Of a stretch of DNA of 64,000 bases, positions 24,288-33,719 are shown piece after piece. Under the pieces are notes generated by a model that made no database searches, had not been told where the DNA came from, and saw only the letters and a program-made list of their open reading frames with translations. This DNA is from Microbacterium sp. SA39 (GTDB lineage Bacteria > Actinomycetota > Actinomycetes > Actinomycetales > Microbacteriaceae): positions 62,001 through 126,000 of the forward strand of contig NZ_JXRU01000039.1 in the NCBI RefSeq assembly GCF_000967865.1, written 5' to 3'. Position numbers and translations under genes: made by a program. Positions within the stretch are counted from its first letter, which is position 1. Every line of letters begins with the position of its first letter.

Positions 24288-24854
24288 TCAGTGGGGGAAG
24301 CTGCCCGGATGGCCGAGGGTGTTCATCGTCATTTCGATGATCGCTCCTCGCCGGTCCGGGGTCAGATCGTCGCGGACCGCTTGGAGGACTGTCGCGTTGA
24401 GTGCTACGGCAGCACCGGCGATTCGAATGAGTCGTTCCTCATTCGGGTATTCGAGGTCCACGGCGAAGGCGAGCAAGATCGCGAGCCCCGCTTGCTCGAG
24501 TTCCGGTCGGGGAGCATGCGTGTCGCTGACCAGGGTGGCCGTGAATTCGGAGATTCCGGGCCACCTCTCGGTAAGAGTGACGAGCGTCGCGATGACCACC
24601 TGATCGCGCTCGGCGCCCGGGCTGAGACCCTCGACCGAGGAGACCAGTCCCGCTGCTTGGTCCTTGACGGCCAGGAGAACTGCGTCATAGATGGCCTGCT
24701 TGCTCGGGAAGTGGTGCAACAAGCCCGCTTTGGTGTAACCAACAGCATCCGCGACCTGTTGCAGCGAGGTGCGCTCGAAGCCATGCCGAGCGAAGAGAGC
24801 GGCGGCGCGATCGATGATCTCAGCGTCGATTTCAGTGGTTGTCTGACGAGGCAT
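24288..24854 (-). CDS. TetR-family transcriptional regulator
   Basis: 188 residues. The N-terminal HTH is DAEIIDRAAALFARHGFERTSLQQVADAVGYTKAGLLHHFPSKQAIYDAVL, a textbook TetR domain. The C-terminal ligand domain is helical and unassigned. I chose the ATG at 24854, 6 nt after a TATGCT box. A perfect 14-bp inverted repeat lies just upstream, between this gene and a decayed dehydrogenase, indicating autoregulation and former control of that enzyme. Confidence 0.92.
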   Translation of the reverse strand: MPRQTTTEIDAEIIDRAAALFARHGFERTSLQQVADAVGYTKAGLLHHFPSKQAIYDAVLLAVKDQAAGLVSSVEGLSPGAERDQVVIATLVTLTERWPGISEFTATLVSDTHAPRPELEQAGLAILLAFAVDLEYPNEERLIRIAGAAVALNATVLQAVRDDLTPDRRGAIIEMTMNTLGHPGSFPH

Positions 24855-24860
24855 GACGCG

Positions 24861-24866
24861 AGCATA
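24861..24866 (-). promoter_or_regulatory. -10 box of leaderless tetR-type gene
   Basis: TATGCT on the minus strand, 6 nt before the ATG at 24854. Confidence 0.45.
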
Positions 24867-24873
24867 CATGAAA

Positions 24874-24910
24874 CCAACCATTGTGGTCGATCTTCTACCA
24901 CAATGGTTGG
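24874..24910. promoter_or_regulatory. TetR operator
   Basis: CCAACCATTGTGGT (24874-24887) and ACCACAATGGTTGG (24897-24910) are perfect inverted arms with a 9-nt spacer. The site lies 7 nt upstream of the tetR -10 box, between tetR and the dehydrogenase remnant. Confidence 0.8.
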
Positions 24911-24919
24911 TGCTGGGCG

Positions 24920-25537
24920 ATGGCACTGACCACGATCGCTCCGGGTGCAGGATCTGTCACATCGTCCGCCGCGATCCCGAGGCGGCGCCGGATGTCCGGA
25001 ATCAGTAACGATTGCCAATGCAGATGCTTCTCGATGCTGCGAGCACGCAGCGATGGCGTCCCGTACATCAACTTCGAGAGCCTTCTTGCCCGAGATGGTG
25101 GCGGCCGGTAACGGATTCCTGATCAACGTTGCCAGTTTGGCCGCCTACACCCCGACCCCGCGGATGGCTGTCTACGGCGCGGCGAAGGCCTTTGTGCTCA
25201 GTTTCACCGAGTCGCTCTGGGCCGAGACCCGCGCATCAGGGGTCACCGTGTTTGCTCTCTCGCCGGGCGCGACGAGCACGGAGTTCAACTCCGTCGTCGG
25301 CACCGACGACGCCACCTCCGTAGCGCGGATGCGCACCGCCGAAGACGTGGTCGCGACAGCACTCGCGCATCTCGAGCGCCGCAACCCGGGCCCAGCGTGA
25401 TCGACGGCGCCTCTAACCGGCTCATCGCAACCCTCAGTCGGTTCATCAGCAGACGCGGCACCGCAACGCTGATGCATCGCCTTACCGATCCCGCCCGTCG
25501 CGAGCGCGAGGACCCCGTGATCGCCTACACGAACTAA
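24920..25537 (+). pseudogene. decayed short-chain dehydrogenase
   Basis: The middle and C-terminal parts of an SDR are readable: FLPEMVAAGNGFLINVASLAAYTP with the catalytic Ser, VYGAAKAFVLSF with the YxxxK pair, and FALSPGATSTEF. The frame ends at 25400, but the normal C-terminus resumes in another frame at 25397 (VIDGASNRLIATLSRFISRR, to a stop at 25537), a one-base frameshift. The N-terminus is also broken: a start MALTTIAPGAGS at 24920 recalls the glycine-rich coenzyme motif, but most of the following region is missing. It was probably once regulated by the adjacent TetR. Confidence 0.8.
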
Positions 25538-25724
25538 GCGACTCGAAAGAAAGGCCTGTCGCGGTTCATCTCAGATCGATGCGTCGGAGGCGAGCGAAGC
25601 ATTCAGGAGATCGTTCCGGTGGGCCCGACAGAGTCCTCTGAGGCTCGACGACATCGCGGCCTCGCGTATCTTCGCGGGCATCCGCGCCCGTGTCCACCCC
25701 ATCCCGCACGCGATATCCCGCGCC

Positions 25725-25730
25725 TAGGAT
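25725..25730 (+). promoter_or_regulatory. -10 box of leaderless aldo/keto reductase gene
   Basis: TAGGAT, 6 nt before the ATG at 25737. Confidence 0.5.
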
Positions 25731-25736
25731 CGGCCC

Positions 25737-26621
25737 ATGCACACACGCACACTGGGCAATGACACCGTCGGCCGCGTCGAGGTCGGAGCGATCGGGCTCG
25801 GCCTGATGACCTTCGACCAGACCGGACACCAGCCTCGCGAGCAGCTGCTCGACACGGTCCGCGCCGCGCTCGACGCGGGCGTCACCCTGTTCGACACAGC
25901 GGACGCGTATGGGCCCGGCGAGGAGTTGGGCGCGGACGCCCAGGGTGAGAACGAGAAGCTCATCGCCTCGATCCTCGACGAGCTGGGCGTGCGTGATCGC
26001 GTGTTCCTCGCGACCAAGGGCGGCGCGTTCCGCACCGAGGGGAGCAAGTGGGACATCGACGGACGCCCCGAGCACCTGCACCGGGCGGTCGATGCCAGCC
26101 TGTCCCGGCTGGGTCTCGAGCAGATCTCGCTGTGGCAGCACCACCGCCCCGACCCGAAGACGGACTATGCCGAGACGATCGGCGCGCTGACCGAGATCGC
26201 CGCGAGCGGCAAGGTGCGGATGATCGGGCTCTCGAATGTCGACCCCGGTCAGATCCGGGCCGCCCACGAGGCCCTGGGCGACAGCCTGGTCAGCGTCCAG
26301 AACCAGTTCAGCCCCAAGTTCCGCAGCAGCCGCCCCGAGATCGACGTCTGCACCGAGCTGGGCCTGGCCTTCCTGCCCTGGAGTCCGCTCGGCGGGCTGT
26401 CGGATGCCAAGGAGCTGGCGGCGCACCACCCCGCCTTCCAGCAGGTGGCCGACGCCCGTGGCGTGAGCGCCCAGCAAGTGGCGCTCGCCTGGGAGCTCGC
26501 GCAGTCGCCGGTCGTCATCCCGATCCCGGGTGCCAAGCGGCCGCAGTCGATCCGCGATTCCGCCGCGGCCGCCGACCTCGAACTGACGGCTGATGAGCTG
26601 GCCGCGCTCGACCGGGATTGA
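25737..26621 (+). CDS. aldo/keto reductase
   Basis: 294 residues. The AKR signatures are TLFDTADAYGPGEE (catalytic Asp and Tyr), FLATKGGAFR with the catalytic Lys region, LWQHHRPDPKTDYAETIGALTEIAASGKVRMIGLSN with the His, and a C-terminal NADPH clamp IPIPGAKRPQSIRDSAAA. It reduces carbonyls with NADPH in the cytoplasm; the substrate is unknown. The mRNA is probably leaderless. Confidence 0.93.
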   Translation: MHTRTLGNDTVGRVEVGAIGLGLMTFDQTGHQPREQLLDTVRAALDAGVTLFDTADAYGPGEELGADAQGENEKLIASILDELGVRDRVFLATKGGAFRTEGSKWDIDGRPEHLHRAVDASLSRLGLEQISLWQHHRPDPKTDYAETIGALTEIAASGKVRMIGLSNVDPGQIRAAHEALGDSLVSVQNQFSPKFRSSRPEIDVCTELGLAFLPWSPLGGLSDAKELAAHHPAFQQVADARGVSAQQVALAWELAQSPVVIPIPGAKRPQSIRDSAAAADLELTADELAALDRD

Positions 26622-26687
26622 GCCCGGGCGCGGTGGCGCGCGCGGGCGCGGCGGCCGACCATCACAAGAACGCATAGGCGCAGGTCG

Positions 26688-26693
26688 TAGCCT
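26688..26693 (+). promoter_or_regulatory. -10 box of leaderless Pr6Pr gene
   Basis: TAGCCT, 6 nt before the ATG at 26700. Confidence 0.5.
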
Positions 26694-26699
26694 CGACTG

Positions 26700-27458
26700 A
26701 TGACGAAAGCCCCCGCCTCTCCGCCCGCGGCTTCCGCGAACTCGCCTGTCGGCAACCCCCGCCACCCGCTCTTTCTGCATGCTGCGCTCAATTCCCGACC
26801 CGTCGCGCTTGCCTACCGCATCCTCGCGTTCGCGGTCATCCTGACCGGCATCATCCGCTACTCCGACATCCTCACCGGATCACCCGACTGGTCCACGCCG
26901 CTGTTCTACACGATGCTGAGCAACCTCCTCTGCCTCGTGTGGATGCTGCTGCTCGTCATCCGCACTACACGGGATCTCCGTCGCTGCGGCCCCGCCGGGA
27001 CGTCGATCCCGAGCGCCCGGTGGAGCGGCGCTGTCATGATGGCGATCACGGTCACGATGCTCATCTACCTGGTCGTCCTCGTGCCGACCAGGTTCCAGGA
27101 CGGCGACGCCGACGTGTTCTCCCTCACCGACACTCTCATCCACATCGTCGCGCCCTGCCTGCTGATCGCCGACTGGCTGCTGTTCGTCCCGAAGGGTGCG
27201 TTCCGGTGGTCCGACCCGCTCCTGTGGACGCTCATCCCCTACACGTACCTGGCGTTCGCCTTCGGCTTCGGAGCCCTCGGCGGCGAGTTCACGCCCGGCC
27301 AGAAGTACCCCTACCCCTTCATGAACATCGACGAGCTCGGCCTCGACGGCGTCGCGATGTGGATCCTCGCGCTGACAGCGGCACTCGTCGCGGTCGGGTT
27401 CCTCTACGTCGTCATCGACCGGATGCTGGGACTCGCAGCCCGCCGGATCAGGGTCTGA
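26700..27458 (+). CDS. Pr6Pr-family membrane protein
   Basis: 252 residues with six hydrophobic segments, as in the FAR-17a/AIG1-like Pr6Pr family: VALAYRILAFAVILTGIIRY, LFYTMLSNLLCLVWMLLLVI, GAVMMAITVTMLIYLVVLVP, LIHIVAPCLLIADWLLFVP, LWTLIPYTYLAFAFGFGALGG and VAMWILALTAALVAVGFLYVV. The FTMLSN and H-x3-P positions are the most conserved in the family. The function of the bacterial members is not known. It is convergent with recQ with no gap between the stop codons. Confidence 0.85.
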   Translation: MTKAPASPPAASANSPVGNPRHPLFLHAALNSRPVALAYRILAFAVILTGIIRYSDILTGSPDWSTPLFYTMLSNLLCLVWMLLLVIRTTRDLRRCGPAGTSIPSARWSGAVMMAITVTMLIYLVVLVPTRFQDGDADVFSLTDTLIHIVAPCLLIADWLLFVPKGAFRWSDPLLWTLIPYTYLAFAFGFGALGGEFTPGQKYPYPFMNIDELGLDGVAMWILALTAALVAVGFLYVVIDRMLGLAARRIRV

Positions 27459-29099
27459 TCACACCACGTCGAGGATGCCACGGTCGAGCGCCTCGCGCGC
27501 CACGACCTTGTACCCCTGTTGCTCGAAGAACACCGTCATCCGGTCGGCTTCGATGCTGACCACCGTGCCGGCGCCCCACTCCGCGTGTCGCACGGCGTCG
27601 TCCGGGTGCAGGTCGTCGTCATCGCGGCCTTCGGCGATGGACGGTGCCGCGCCGGCATCCGCCGCATCGCATCGATCGCACGCCCCGCAGGCATCCGGGG
27701 CGTCCACCCCGAAGTAGTCCAGCAGGGCGATGCGACGGCAGCGCACCGACTCGGCGTACCCGCGCATGACCGCGATGCGCGACTCCCGGATACGCTGCTG
27801 CGCGTCGTCCTCCTCGCGGACGTCCGCCACGACCTCATCGCGGGTGCGGCCGGCGACCGCGGCGAAGCCCTTCGCCGTCGAGGTCGCCGCACCCACCGCG
27901 ACGAGCGAACCGAGGATGCGCGACACCGCGCGGCCCGACAGCCCGGCGACCTCGGCGACGGCCTTCGCGCGCACCCGGCCGTCGGCGTGCGTGAGGGCCG
28001 ACCAGACGGCCGTGACCTGAGCGGGCTTCGAGTGACCGGCGGCGAAGAACGACCGCAGCGAGAAGTCCTCCGGCCGGTAGTGCAGCACAGCCCGGGCCGG
28101 CTTGCCGTCACGCGCCGCGCGGCCGATCTCCTGCGCGTACGCATCGAGCGACTCTGTGACATCGGCGTGCGCGACCAGACGCACGTCGGGCTTGTCGATG
28201 CCCATGCCGAACGCCGACGTGGCGGCCACCACGTCGAGCTCGCCGGCGGACCACGCGGCATGCACGGCATCCCTCCTCTTCGTGCTCATGGCGCCGTGAT
28301 ACGCGGCAGCGCGGCGTCCCCGCTTCTCCAGCGCAGCGACGTACTCCTCGGTCTCGCGACGGGTCGCGACATAGAGCAGGGTCGCGCCCGGTTCGGCGGC
28401 GACCTCCTCGAGCACGGCGCGACGCTTCGCGCCATCCTCCTCGTAGCGCCGCACGGCGAGGTGGATCTCGGGGCGGTCCATGCCGCGCACCTCGAGGTGC
28501 GGATCCCGCATACCGAGACGTTCGATGATGTCGCTGCGCACGGGCGAGGATGCCGTCGCGGTGAGGGCGAGGACCGGCGGATGCCCGAGCGCCGCCACCG
28601 CGTCGCCGATGCGCGCGTAGTCCGGGCGGAAGTCATGACCCCACGCGGAGACGCAGTGCGCCTCATCGACGACGAGCAGGCGGACGTCGGCGGCGAGCAG
28701 CCGCTGCAGCACCTCGTCGCGCGCGAGCTGCTCGGGCGCGACGAAGGCGTAGACCGGCTGCCCGTTCTCGATGGCCTGCCACGCAGCACGCTCGGCGCGG
28801 GCGGACGTGCGGGAATTCAGCGCGACGGCCGCCGGAGCATCCGGTGCGGCATCGATGGAGGCGACCTGGTCGCGCTGCAGGGCGAGGAGCGGCGAGATGA
28901 CGACGGTGACGCCGCCAAGCTCCAGCCCCGCGATCTGGTAGACCGCGGACTTGCCGGCGCCGGTCGGGAAGACCACGAGCGTGTCACGACCGCCGACCAC
29001 CGAGGTGATGGCCTCGGCCTGACCCGGCAGCAGCGTGTCCCATCCGAACGCCTCGCGAGCGGTTCGTCGTGTCTCGGCGAGGGTCGGGGTGGTCGTCAC
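27459..29099 (-). CDS. RecQ-family ATP-dependent DNA helicase
   Basis: 546 residues from the GTG at 29099. Motif 0 is FGWDTLLPGQAEAI, Walker A VFPTGAGKSAVYQ, Walker B VVDEAHCVSAWGHDFRPDYARI (DEAH with the RecQ aromatic-rich loop) and motif VI QEIGRAARDGKPA. The zinc-binding RecQ-Ct region CRRIALLDYFGVDAPDACGACDRCD follows, then an acidic tail and a small C-terminal domain (AEWGAGTVVSIEADRMTVFFEQQGYKVV). It unwinds DNA 3' to 5' for recombination and repair. An in-frame GTG at 29138 is an alternative start; AAGGA lies before the chosen one. Confidence 0.92.
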   Translation of the reverse strand: MTTTPTLAETRRTAREAFGWDTLLPGQAEAITSVVGGRDTLVVFPTGAGKSAVYQIAGLELGGVTVVISPLLALQRDQVASIDAAPDAPAAVALNSRTSARAERAAWQAIENGQPVYAFVAPEQLARDEVLQRLLAADVRLLVVDEAHCVSAWGHDFRPDYARIGDAVAALGHPPVLALTATASSPVRSDIIERLGMRDPHLEVRGMDRPEIHLAVRRYEEDGAKRRAVLEEVAAEPGATLLYVATRRETEEYVAALEKRGRRAAAYHGAMSTKRRDAVHAAWSAGELDVVAATSAFGMGIDKPDVRLVAHADVTESLDAYAQEIGRAARDGKPARAVLHYRPEDFSLRSFFAAGHSKPAQVTAVWSALTHADGRVRAKAVAEVAGLSGRAVSRILGSLVAVGAATSTAKGFAAVAGRTRDEVVADVREEDDAQQRIRESRIAVMRGYAESVRCRRIALLDYFGVDAPDACGACDRCDAADAGAAPSIAEGRDDDDLHPDDAVRHAEWGAGTVVSIEADRMTVFFEQQGYKVVAREALDRGILDVV

Positions 29100-29138
29100 G
29101 CGGGGAGTCCTTCGGTCGTGCGGGTGTGATGCTGCCAC

Positions 29139-30200
29139 TCAACCCGGACGCCCGATCGACGGCGAGGATCTTGACGCCTCGGCGGCGTGGCGATACAGCG
29201 AGGGTGTCTCAGCTGGGCAGCGGCTCCGGGCGGTCGAGACCGATGTACGGTTCGAGCCGACGCTCGAACCGTCACTGTCGGCGCTGGGTAGCAGTCCGTT
29301 CGCGCCGTAGACGAACCCGATCGAGCTGTCCGGTCCGCCGTCCTCGAACTGTTCCGCGAAGCGGCCCTCGTGGTCGAGCGAGGAATCGTACATCGAGAAC
29401 ATGATCCACTGCCCGGTCGGCCCCTGCAGCGTTCCCGAGAGGAGCACCATCTCCTCGGGCGTGGAGGCTCCGAAGGTTTCGACGACCTCTTCCTCCGTCA
29501 TGTAACCTGCCTCGTGATCGAACGACATGTCGGTGTAGCCGTAGCCCGCGGCGACGTCGGCGATGACCGCCAGCACTCGCTCCTTCTCGGTCCACGTGGC
29601 GGGAACCGTGGTCGACGACCGGCCGGCCACGTTGAGGACGCGGAGCATCGATTCTCCGCCGTAGTAGTTCTGCGCGGGGAAGTCGTCCTGCCCGCCATTC
29701 GTCTCTGGCGCGGGCGCCCACGCCAGACCGAACTCTGCGGTGAGCGCGGCTTCGATCTCTGCCATCAAAGCTCTTCCGGTAGCCTTCCCCTCTTCGAGCG
29801 TGGGACCGGCCAGCACGTCCTCCGGGTCGAGTTCGGGGATGCCGGGATAGTCGCGCCAGAACACCTCACGATTGCCGTCTTCACCGGCCTCGACCGTCAC
29901 CACGCCACGCGCGTCGGAGGCGAGCATGACGGCGAAGGCCGCCACGGGCGCGCCAATCGCGACGACCCCGGCGCCGATCGCGACGACCGCCAGGGCGCGG
30001 CGAGGCGTCACGGCGGCCCGCCTTGCGCGCGAGCCTTCGGTCAGTGCCGCGCGCAGGGCGCCGAGCGCCACCTGCGATCGGGGGATGCCGAGCTCCTCCG
30101 CGCCGGCGAGGTCGGCGAGCCACTCCTCGCGCCGCTGCGCGCGGAGTGCACGGGGCAGCGTCGCGGCGGCGATCCGGACGAGGGTCTCAGACCCGTTCAT
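29139..30200 (-). CDS. membrane-anchored protein coupled to PadR
   Basis: 353 residues. A short N-terminal helical region (TLVRIAAATLPRALRAQRREEWLADLAGAEELG) is of the kind found at the start of permease-prefix proteins next to PadR regulators. One transmembrane helix follows (ALAVVAIGAGVVAIGAPVAAFAVMLA, about 70-95), and then a long extracytoplasmic acidic domain with no recognised family. Its start overlaps the PadR stop (ATGA), so both are co-translated, and PadR probably controls its level. Confidence 0.75.
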   Translation of the reverse strand: MNGSETLVRIAAATLPRALRAQRREEWLADLAGAEELGIPRSQVALGALRAALTEGSRARRAAVTPRRALAVVAIGAGVVAIGAPVAAFAVMLASDARGVVTVEAGEDGNREVFWRDYPGIPELDPEDVLAGPTLEEGKATGRALMAEIEAALTAEFGLAWAPAPETNGGQDDFPAQNYYGGESMLRVLNVAGRSSTTVPATWTEKERVLAVIADVAAGYGYTDMSFDHEAGYMTEEEVVETFGASTPEEMVLLSGTLQGPTGQWIMFSMYDSSLDHEGRFAEQFEDGGPDSSIGFVYGANGLLPSADSDGSSVGSNRTSVSTARSRCPAETPSLYRHAAEASRSSPSIGRPG

Positions 30201-30520
30201 CCGGACGTCCCGAAGGCGAGACGCGGTGTCGTCGCGGCGACGGGGCGCCTCGCACGGGCGGCGAGCAGCGAGGCGGCTTCGACGCGTCCCTCGTCGGTCA
30301 GCCGGTAGTACCGGCGACGCGGACCGGAATGGTCGGACTCGCCCTCCCATTCGCCGACGAGCCACCCGAGGTCCTCGAGGCGGGAGAGGATCGGATACAC
30401 CGTGCCCGGGGCGCGTTCCGCTCCCTTCGCGAGCGCGAGCCCCCAGACCGGAGCAGGCGAAGCGACAAGGATGCGCAGCACGTCGAGGGTCGGCTCGGTG
30501 ACGCGGGTGAGCTTGATCAT
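30197..30520 (-). CDS. PadR-family transcriptional regulator
   Basis: 107 residues, a winged helix: TEPTLDVLRILVASPAPVWGLALAKGAERAPGTVYPILSRLEDLGWLVGEWE followed by RRRYYRLTDEGR, the PadR wing. The ATG at 30520 comes 7 nt after TAGAAT, so it is probably leaderless. The AT-rich TATATATA around that box may be its own operator. It is coupled by a 4-nt overlap to the membrane protein downstream. Confidence 0.92.
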   Translation of the reverse strand: MIKLTRVTEPTLDVLRILVASPAPVWGLALAKGAERAPGTVYPILSRLEDLGWLVGEWEGESDHSGPRRRYYRLTDEGRVEAASLLAARARRPVAATTPRLAFGTSG

Positions 30521-30527
30521 GCGGCTT

Positions 30528-30533
30528 ATTCTA
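30528..30533 (-). promoter_or_regulatory. -10 box of leaderless padR-type gene
   Basis: TAGAAT on the minus strand, 7 nt before the ATG at 30520, with TATATATA overlapping upstream. Confidence 0.5.
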
Positions 30534-30571
30534 TATATAAAGAACAAGAGCCCAGAGCGGATCTGCGTCAA

Positions 30572-31165
30572 CTAGCCGAGAGCGATCAACCGGTCGAGCA
30601 GTTCGGGAGTCAGCGGACGGTCGCTGTACACCCGGCGCTCGACGCCCGAGGTCAGCGGATAGTCCGCGGGGGCGTCGCCCTCCCACACGAGCGACAGCCC
30701 CGCGCGCTCGAGGGTGCGCCACGAGGCCGGGTTTCGCGTAAGCGCGCGCCCGGTGACCGGGACACCCGGCTGGGCGACGGCCGCCGCGTCCAGAGCCGCC
30801 CTGCCCAGCTCTGCGGCGAATCCGTGACCCCAGGATGCCGGCGTCAGCCGGAACCCGAGATTCCAGGCCGGCACCTCCGGCTGCCGGATCGCGACGCCGC
30901 CGAGCCCGATGACCGACCCGGCGGGAAGCTGTCCGAGCGGGGACCGCAGCCGAACCGCCCACCAGCCGAGACCGCGCTCGCGCCACGATCGGGCGTAACC
31001 ATCGACGAGGCTCTGCGTCTCGGCGAGATCGACATCCACGCCCTCCGGCAGGTGCTCCCAGGTCGCCGGGTCCGACTGGATGCGGAACAGCTCTTCGACC
31101 AGCTCGGGCGATGCCGCGTCGAGCGGTGTGAGGATCAGACGCTCGGTCAGCGTTTCGGCAGGCAT
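30572..31165 (-). CDS. GNAT-family N-acetyltransferase
   Basis: 197 residues in the RimJ/RimL style: ETLTERLILTPLDAASPELVEELFRIQSD at the N-terminus, SVIGLGGVAIRQPEVPAWNLGFRLTPASWGHGFAAELGRAAL with the acetyl-CoA loop, and RNPASWRTLERAGLSLVWEG near the end. It probably acetylates a small molecule or protein N-terminus. It lies 5 nt downstream of the aldo/keto reductase gene on the same strand, so they form an operon. Confidence 0.9.
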   Translation of the reverse strand: MPAETLTERLILTPLDAASPELVEELFRIQSDPATWEHLPEGVDVDLAETQSLVDGYARSWRERGLGWWAVRLRSPLGQLPAGSVIGLGGVAIRQPEVPAWNLGFRLTPASWGHGFAAELGRAALDAAAVAQPGVPVTGRALTRNPASWRTLERAGLSLVWEGDAPADYPLTSGVERRVYSDRPLTPELLDRLIALG

Positions 31166-31170
31166 CCGGG

Positions 31171-32160
<990 letters not shown>

Positions 32161-32237
32161 CCGTCTTCTCCCTCGGGTTCCTGCGCGGGCAGCGCGTCGT
32201 CCCAGCCTTGCACGTTCCCGACCCTGCCGACCTCCTG

Positions 32238-32317
32238 CCGACCGGCCCCTCTCTGCGCGAGCGGCCCCTCTGTGAGCGCACGCGAGGGGGCCGCTCGGCC
32301 ACAGAGGGGCCGGTCGG
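32238..32317. terminator. very long GC-rich hairpin downstream of SDR gene
   Basis: Perfect 15-bp outer arms (CCGACCGGCCCCTCT at 32238-32252 with its complement at 32303-32317) enclose a second 11-bp stem (32258-32268 with 32287-32297). It lies just after the SDR stop codon, most likely as a terminator. There is no T tract. Confidence 0.6.
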
Positions 32318-32322
32318 CGAGG

Positions 32323-33108
32323 TCACACGATCGTCGTAAGCACCCCACCGTCCACCCGCAGGGCGGCGCCGTTGGTCGCCGACGAGAGCGGACTCGCGAG
32401 GAACGCCACGAGGTGTGCGATCTCGGCCGGGTGGATGAAGCGCTGCAGAAGCGAAGATTCCCTGACGAGCGACCCCTTGAGCTGCCCCACGTCCATCGAC
32501 TGCAGAGCGGCGATGTGCTCGACCGTCTGCGCGACGCCGTCCGAGTACGTCGGTCCACCGAGGATCGTGTTCACCGTGACTCCCGTGCCACGCGTCAGCT
32601 TGGCGAGACCATTCGCCACGGCGAGCGCGGCCGCCTTCGTCGCGCCGTAGTGGATCATGTCGGCCGGCACGTCGACGGCCGACTCCGTGCCGATGAAGAT
32701 GATCCGCCCCCAATCGCGCTGGAGCATGCCGTGCAGCAGTCGACGCGACAGCCGCACGCCGGCCATCACGTTGATCTCGAAGTAGCGTGACCACTCCTCG
32801 TCAGTGATCTGCGTGAACGGCGCGACATCGAACACCCCGGCGTTGTTCACCAGGATGTCGACCTCGCCGAGCTCGTCCAGCAGCTCACTCACCTGGCCCG
32901 GATCCGCCAGATCCGCCGCGATGCCCGAGATATCGGTGCCGGGCGCTTCGGCGCGGAGCCGGACCACAGCCTCGGCGACGCGGGCCTCCGTGCGTCCGTT
33001 GATGACGACGCTCGCGCCCTCGAGCGCGCAGGCGAGTGCCACCGCGTAGCCGATTCCCTGCGTGGAACCGCTGACGAAGACGCTCTTGACAGCGAGTTGA
33101 AGATTCAT
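32323..33108 (-). CDS. short-chain dehydrogenase/reductase
   Basis: 261 residues. The coenzyme motif is VSGSTQGIGYAVALACALEGASVVINGR, NNAGVFDVAP follows, catalytic Ser lies in FIGTESAVDVP, and Tyr/Lys are in HYGATKAAALAVANGLA; the C-terminus ends in GAALRVDGG. It is intact, unlike the SDR remnant at 25 kb. It is divergent from a MarR gene, and two inverted copies of an ACTTGCYYRRGAAA box lie between them, so MarR probably represses it. Confidence 0.93.
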   Translation of the reverse strand: MNLQLAVKSVFVSGSTQGIGYAVALACALEGASVVINGRTEARVAEAVVRLRAEAPGTDISGIAADLADPGQVSELLDELGEVDILVNNAGVFDVAPFTQITDEEWSRYFEINVMAGVRLSRRLLHGMLQRDWGRIIFIGTESAVDVPADMIHYGATKAAALAVANGLAKLTRGTGVTVNTILGGPTYSDGVAQTVEHIAALQSMDVGQLKGSLVRESSLLQRFIHPAEIAHLVAFLASPLSSATNGAALRVDGGVLTTIV

Positions 33109-33126
33109 GGTACATCCGTTCGGTTT

Positions 33127-33174
33127 ACTTGCCTGAGAAAGTAAAGCGTAGCGCAGGAAGTTTCCTGAGCAAGT
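33127..33174. promoter_or_regulatory. paired MarR operator boxes
   Basis: ACTTGCCTGAGAAA on the plus strand (33127-33140) and ACTTGCTCAGGAAA on the minus strand (33161-33174) share the form ACTTGCYYRRGAAA in inverted orientation. They fill the gap between the divergent SDR and MarR genes. Confidence 0.6.
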
Positions 33175-33181
33175 GATCGCG

Positions 33182-33187
33182 TAGGCT
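33182..33187 (+). promoter_or_regulatory. -10 box of leaderless marR-type gene
   Basis: TAGGCT, 6 nt before the ATG at 33194. Confidence 0.5.
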
Positions 33188-33193
33188 GATGCC

Positions 33194-33682
33194 ATGGCTG
33201 AACCGGCATCACCCGACGCACTCACCCCCGACGAACTCGAGACCTGGTCAGCGCTCGCGACACTCCTCGAGTGGCTTCCCACCGCCCTCGACACCCAGCT
33301 GCAGCGCGACTCTGGCATCAGTCACTTCGAGTACGGCATCCTGTTCCCACTCTCCGAGGCCGACGGGCGCACGCTGCGGATGAGCGAGCTCGCGGGCTAC
33401 GCGAACAGCACGCTCTCCCGCCTCTCGCGCGCCGTCGCGCGCCTCGAGGCGAAGAGTTGGGTCCGCCGCGCTCCCGACCCCGCCGACGGACGAATCACGC
33501 TCGCGACGCTGACCGACGAAGGAGCGGATGCCGCGCGCGCCGCAGCACCCGGGCACGTCGCACTCGTGCGACGGTTGGTCTTCGACGCGCTCTCGCCGAC
33601 CCAGGCGACGCAGTTGCGCACCGCGAGCCGTCGCATCACCGGCGCGATCCGCGAGCAGGGCGGGTGGATGCCGACGGCGTGA
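33194..33682 (+). CDS. MarR-family transcriptional regulator
   Basis: 162 residues, winged helix. ISHFEYGILFPLSEADGRTLRMSELAGYANSTLSRLSRAVARLEAKSWVRRAPDPADGRITLATLTDEGADAARAAAPGH spans the recognition helix and wing, with the DxR motif (DPADGRI). Flanking helices form the dimer interface. It is divergent from the SDR gene, with shared operator-like boxes. Confidence 0.93.
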   Translation: MAEPASPDALTPDELETWSALATLLEWLPTALDTQLQRDSGISHFEYGILFPLSEADGRTLRMSELAGYANSTLSRLSRAVARLEAKSWVRRAPDPADGRITLATLTDEGADAARAAAPGHVALVRRLVFDALSPTQATQLRTASRRITGAIREQGGWMPTA

Positions 33683-33719
33683 AGCTGCCGCACCCCTCCC
33701 CGCACGGCAGGGAGGGGGA

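Noticed and set aside
27519..29129. Long open frame on the plus strand opposite recQ
   Set aside because: The opposite strand encodes an intact RecQ helicase with all motifs; the frame is open only because of GC-rich codon structure.
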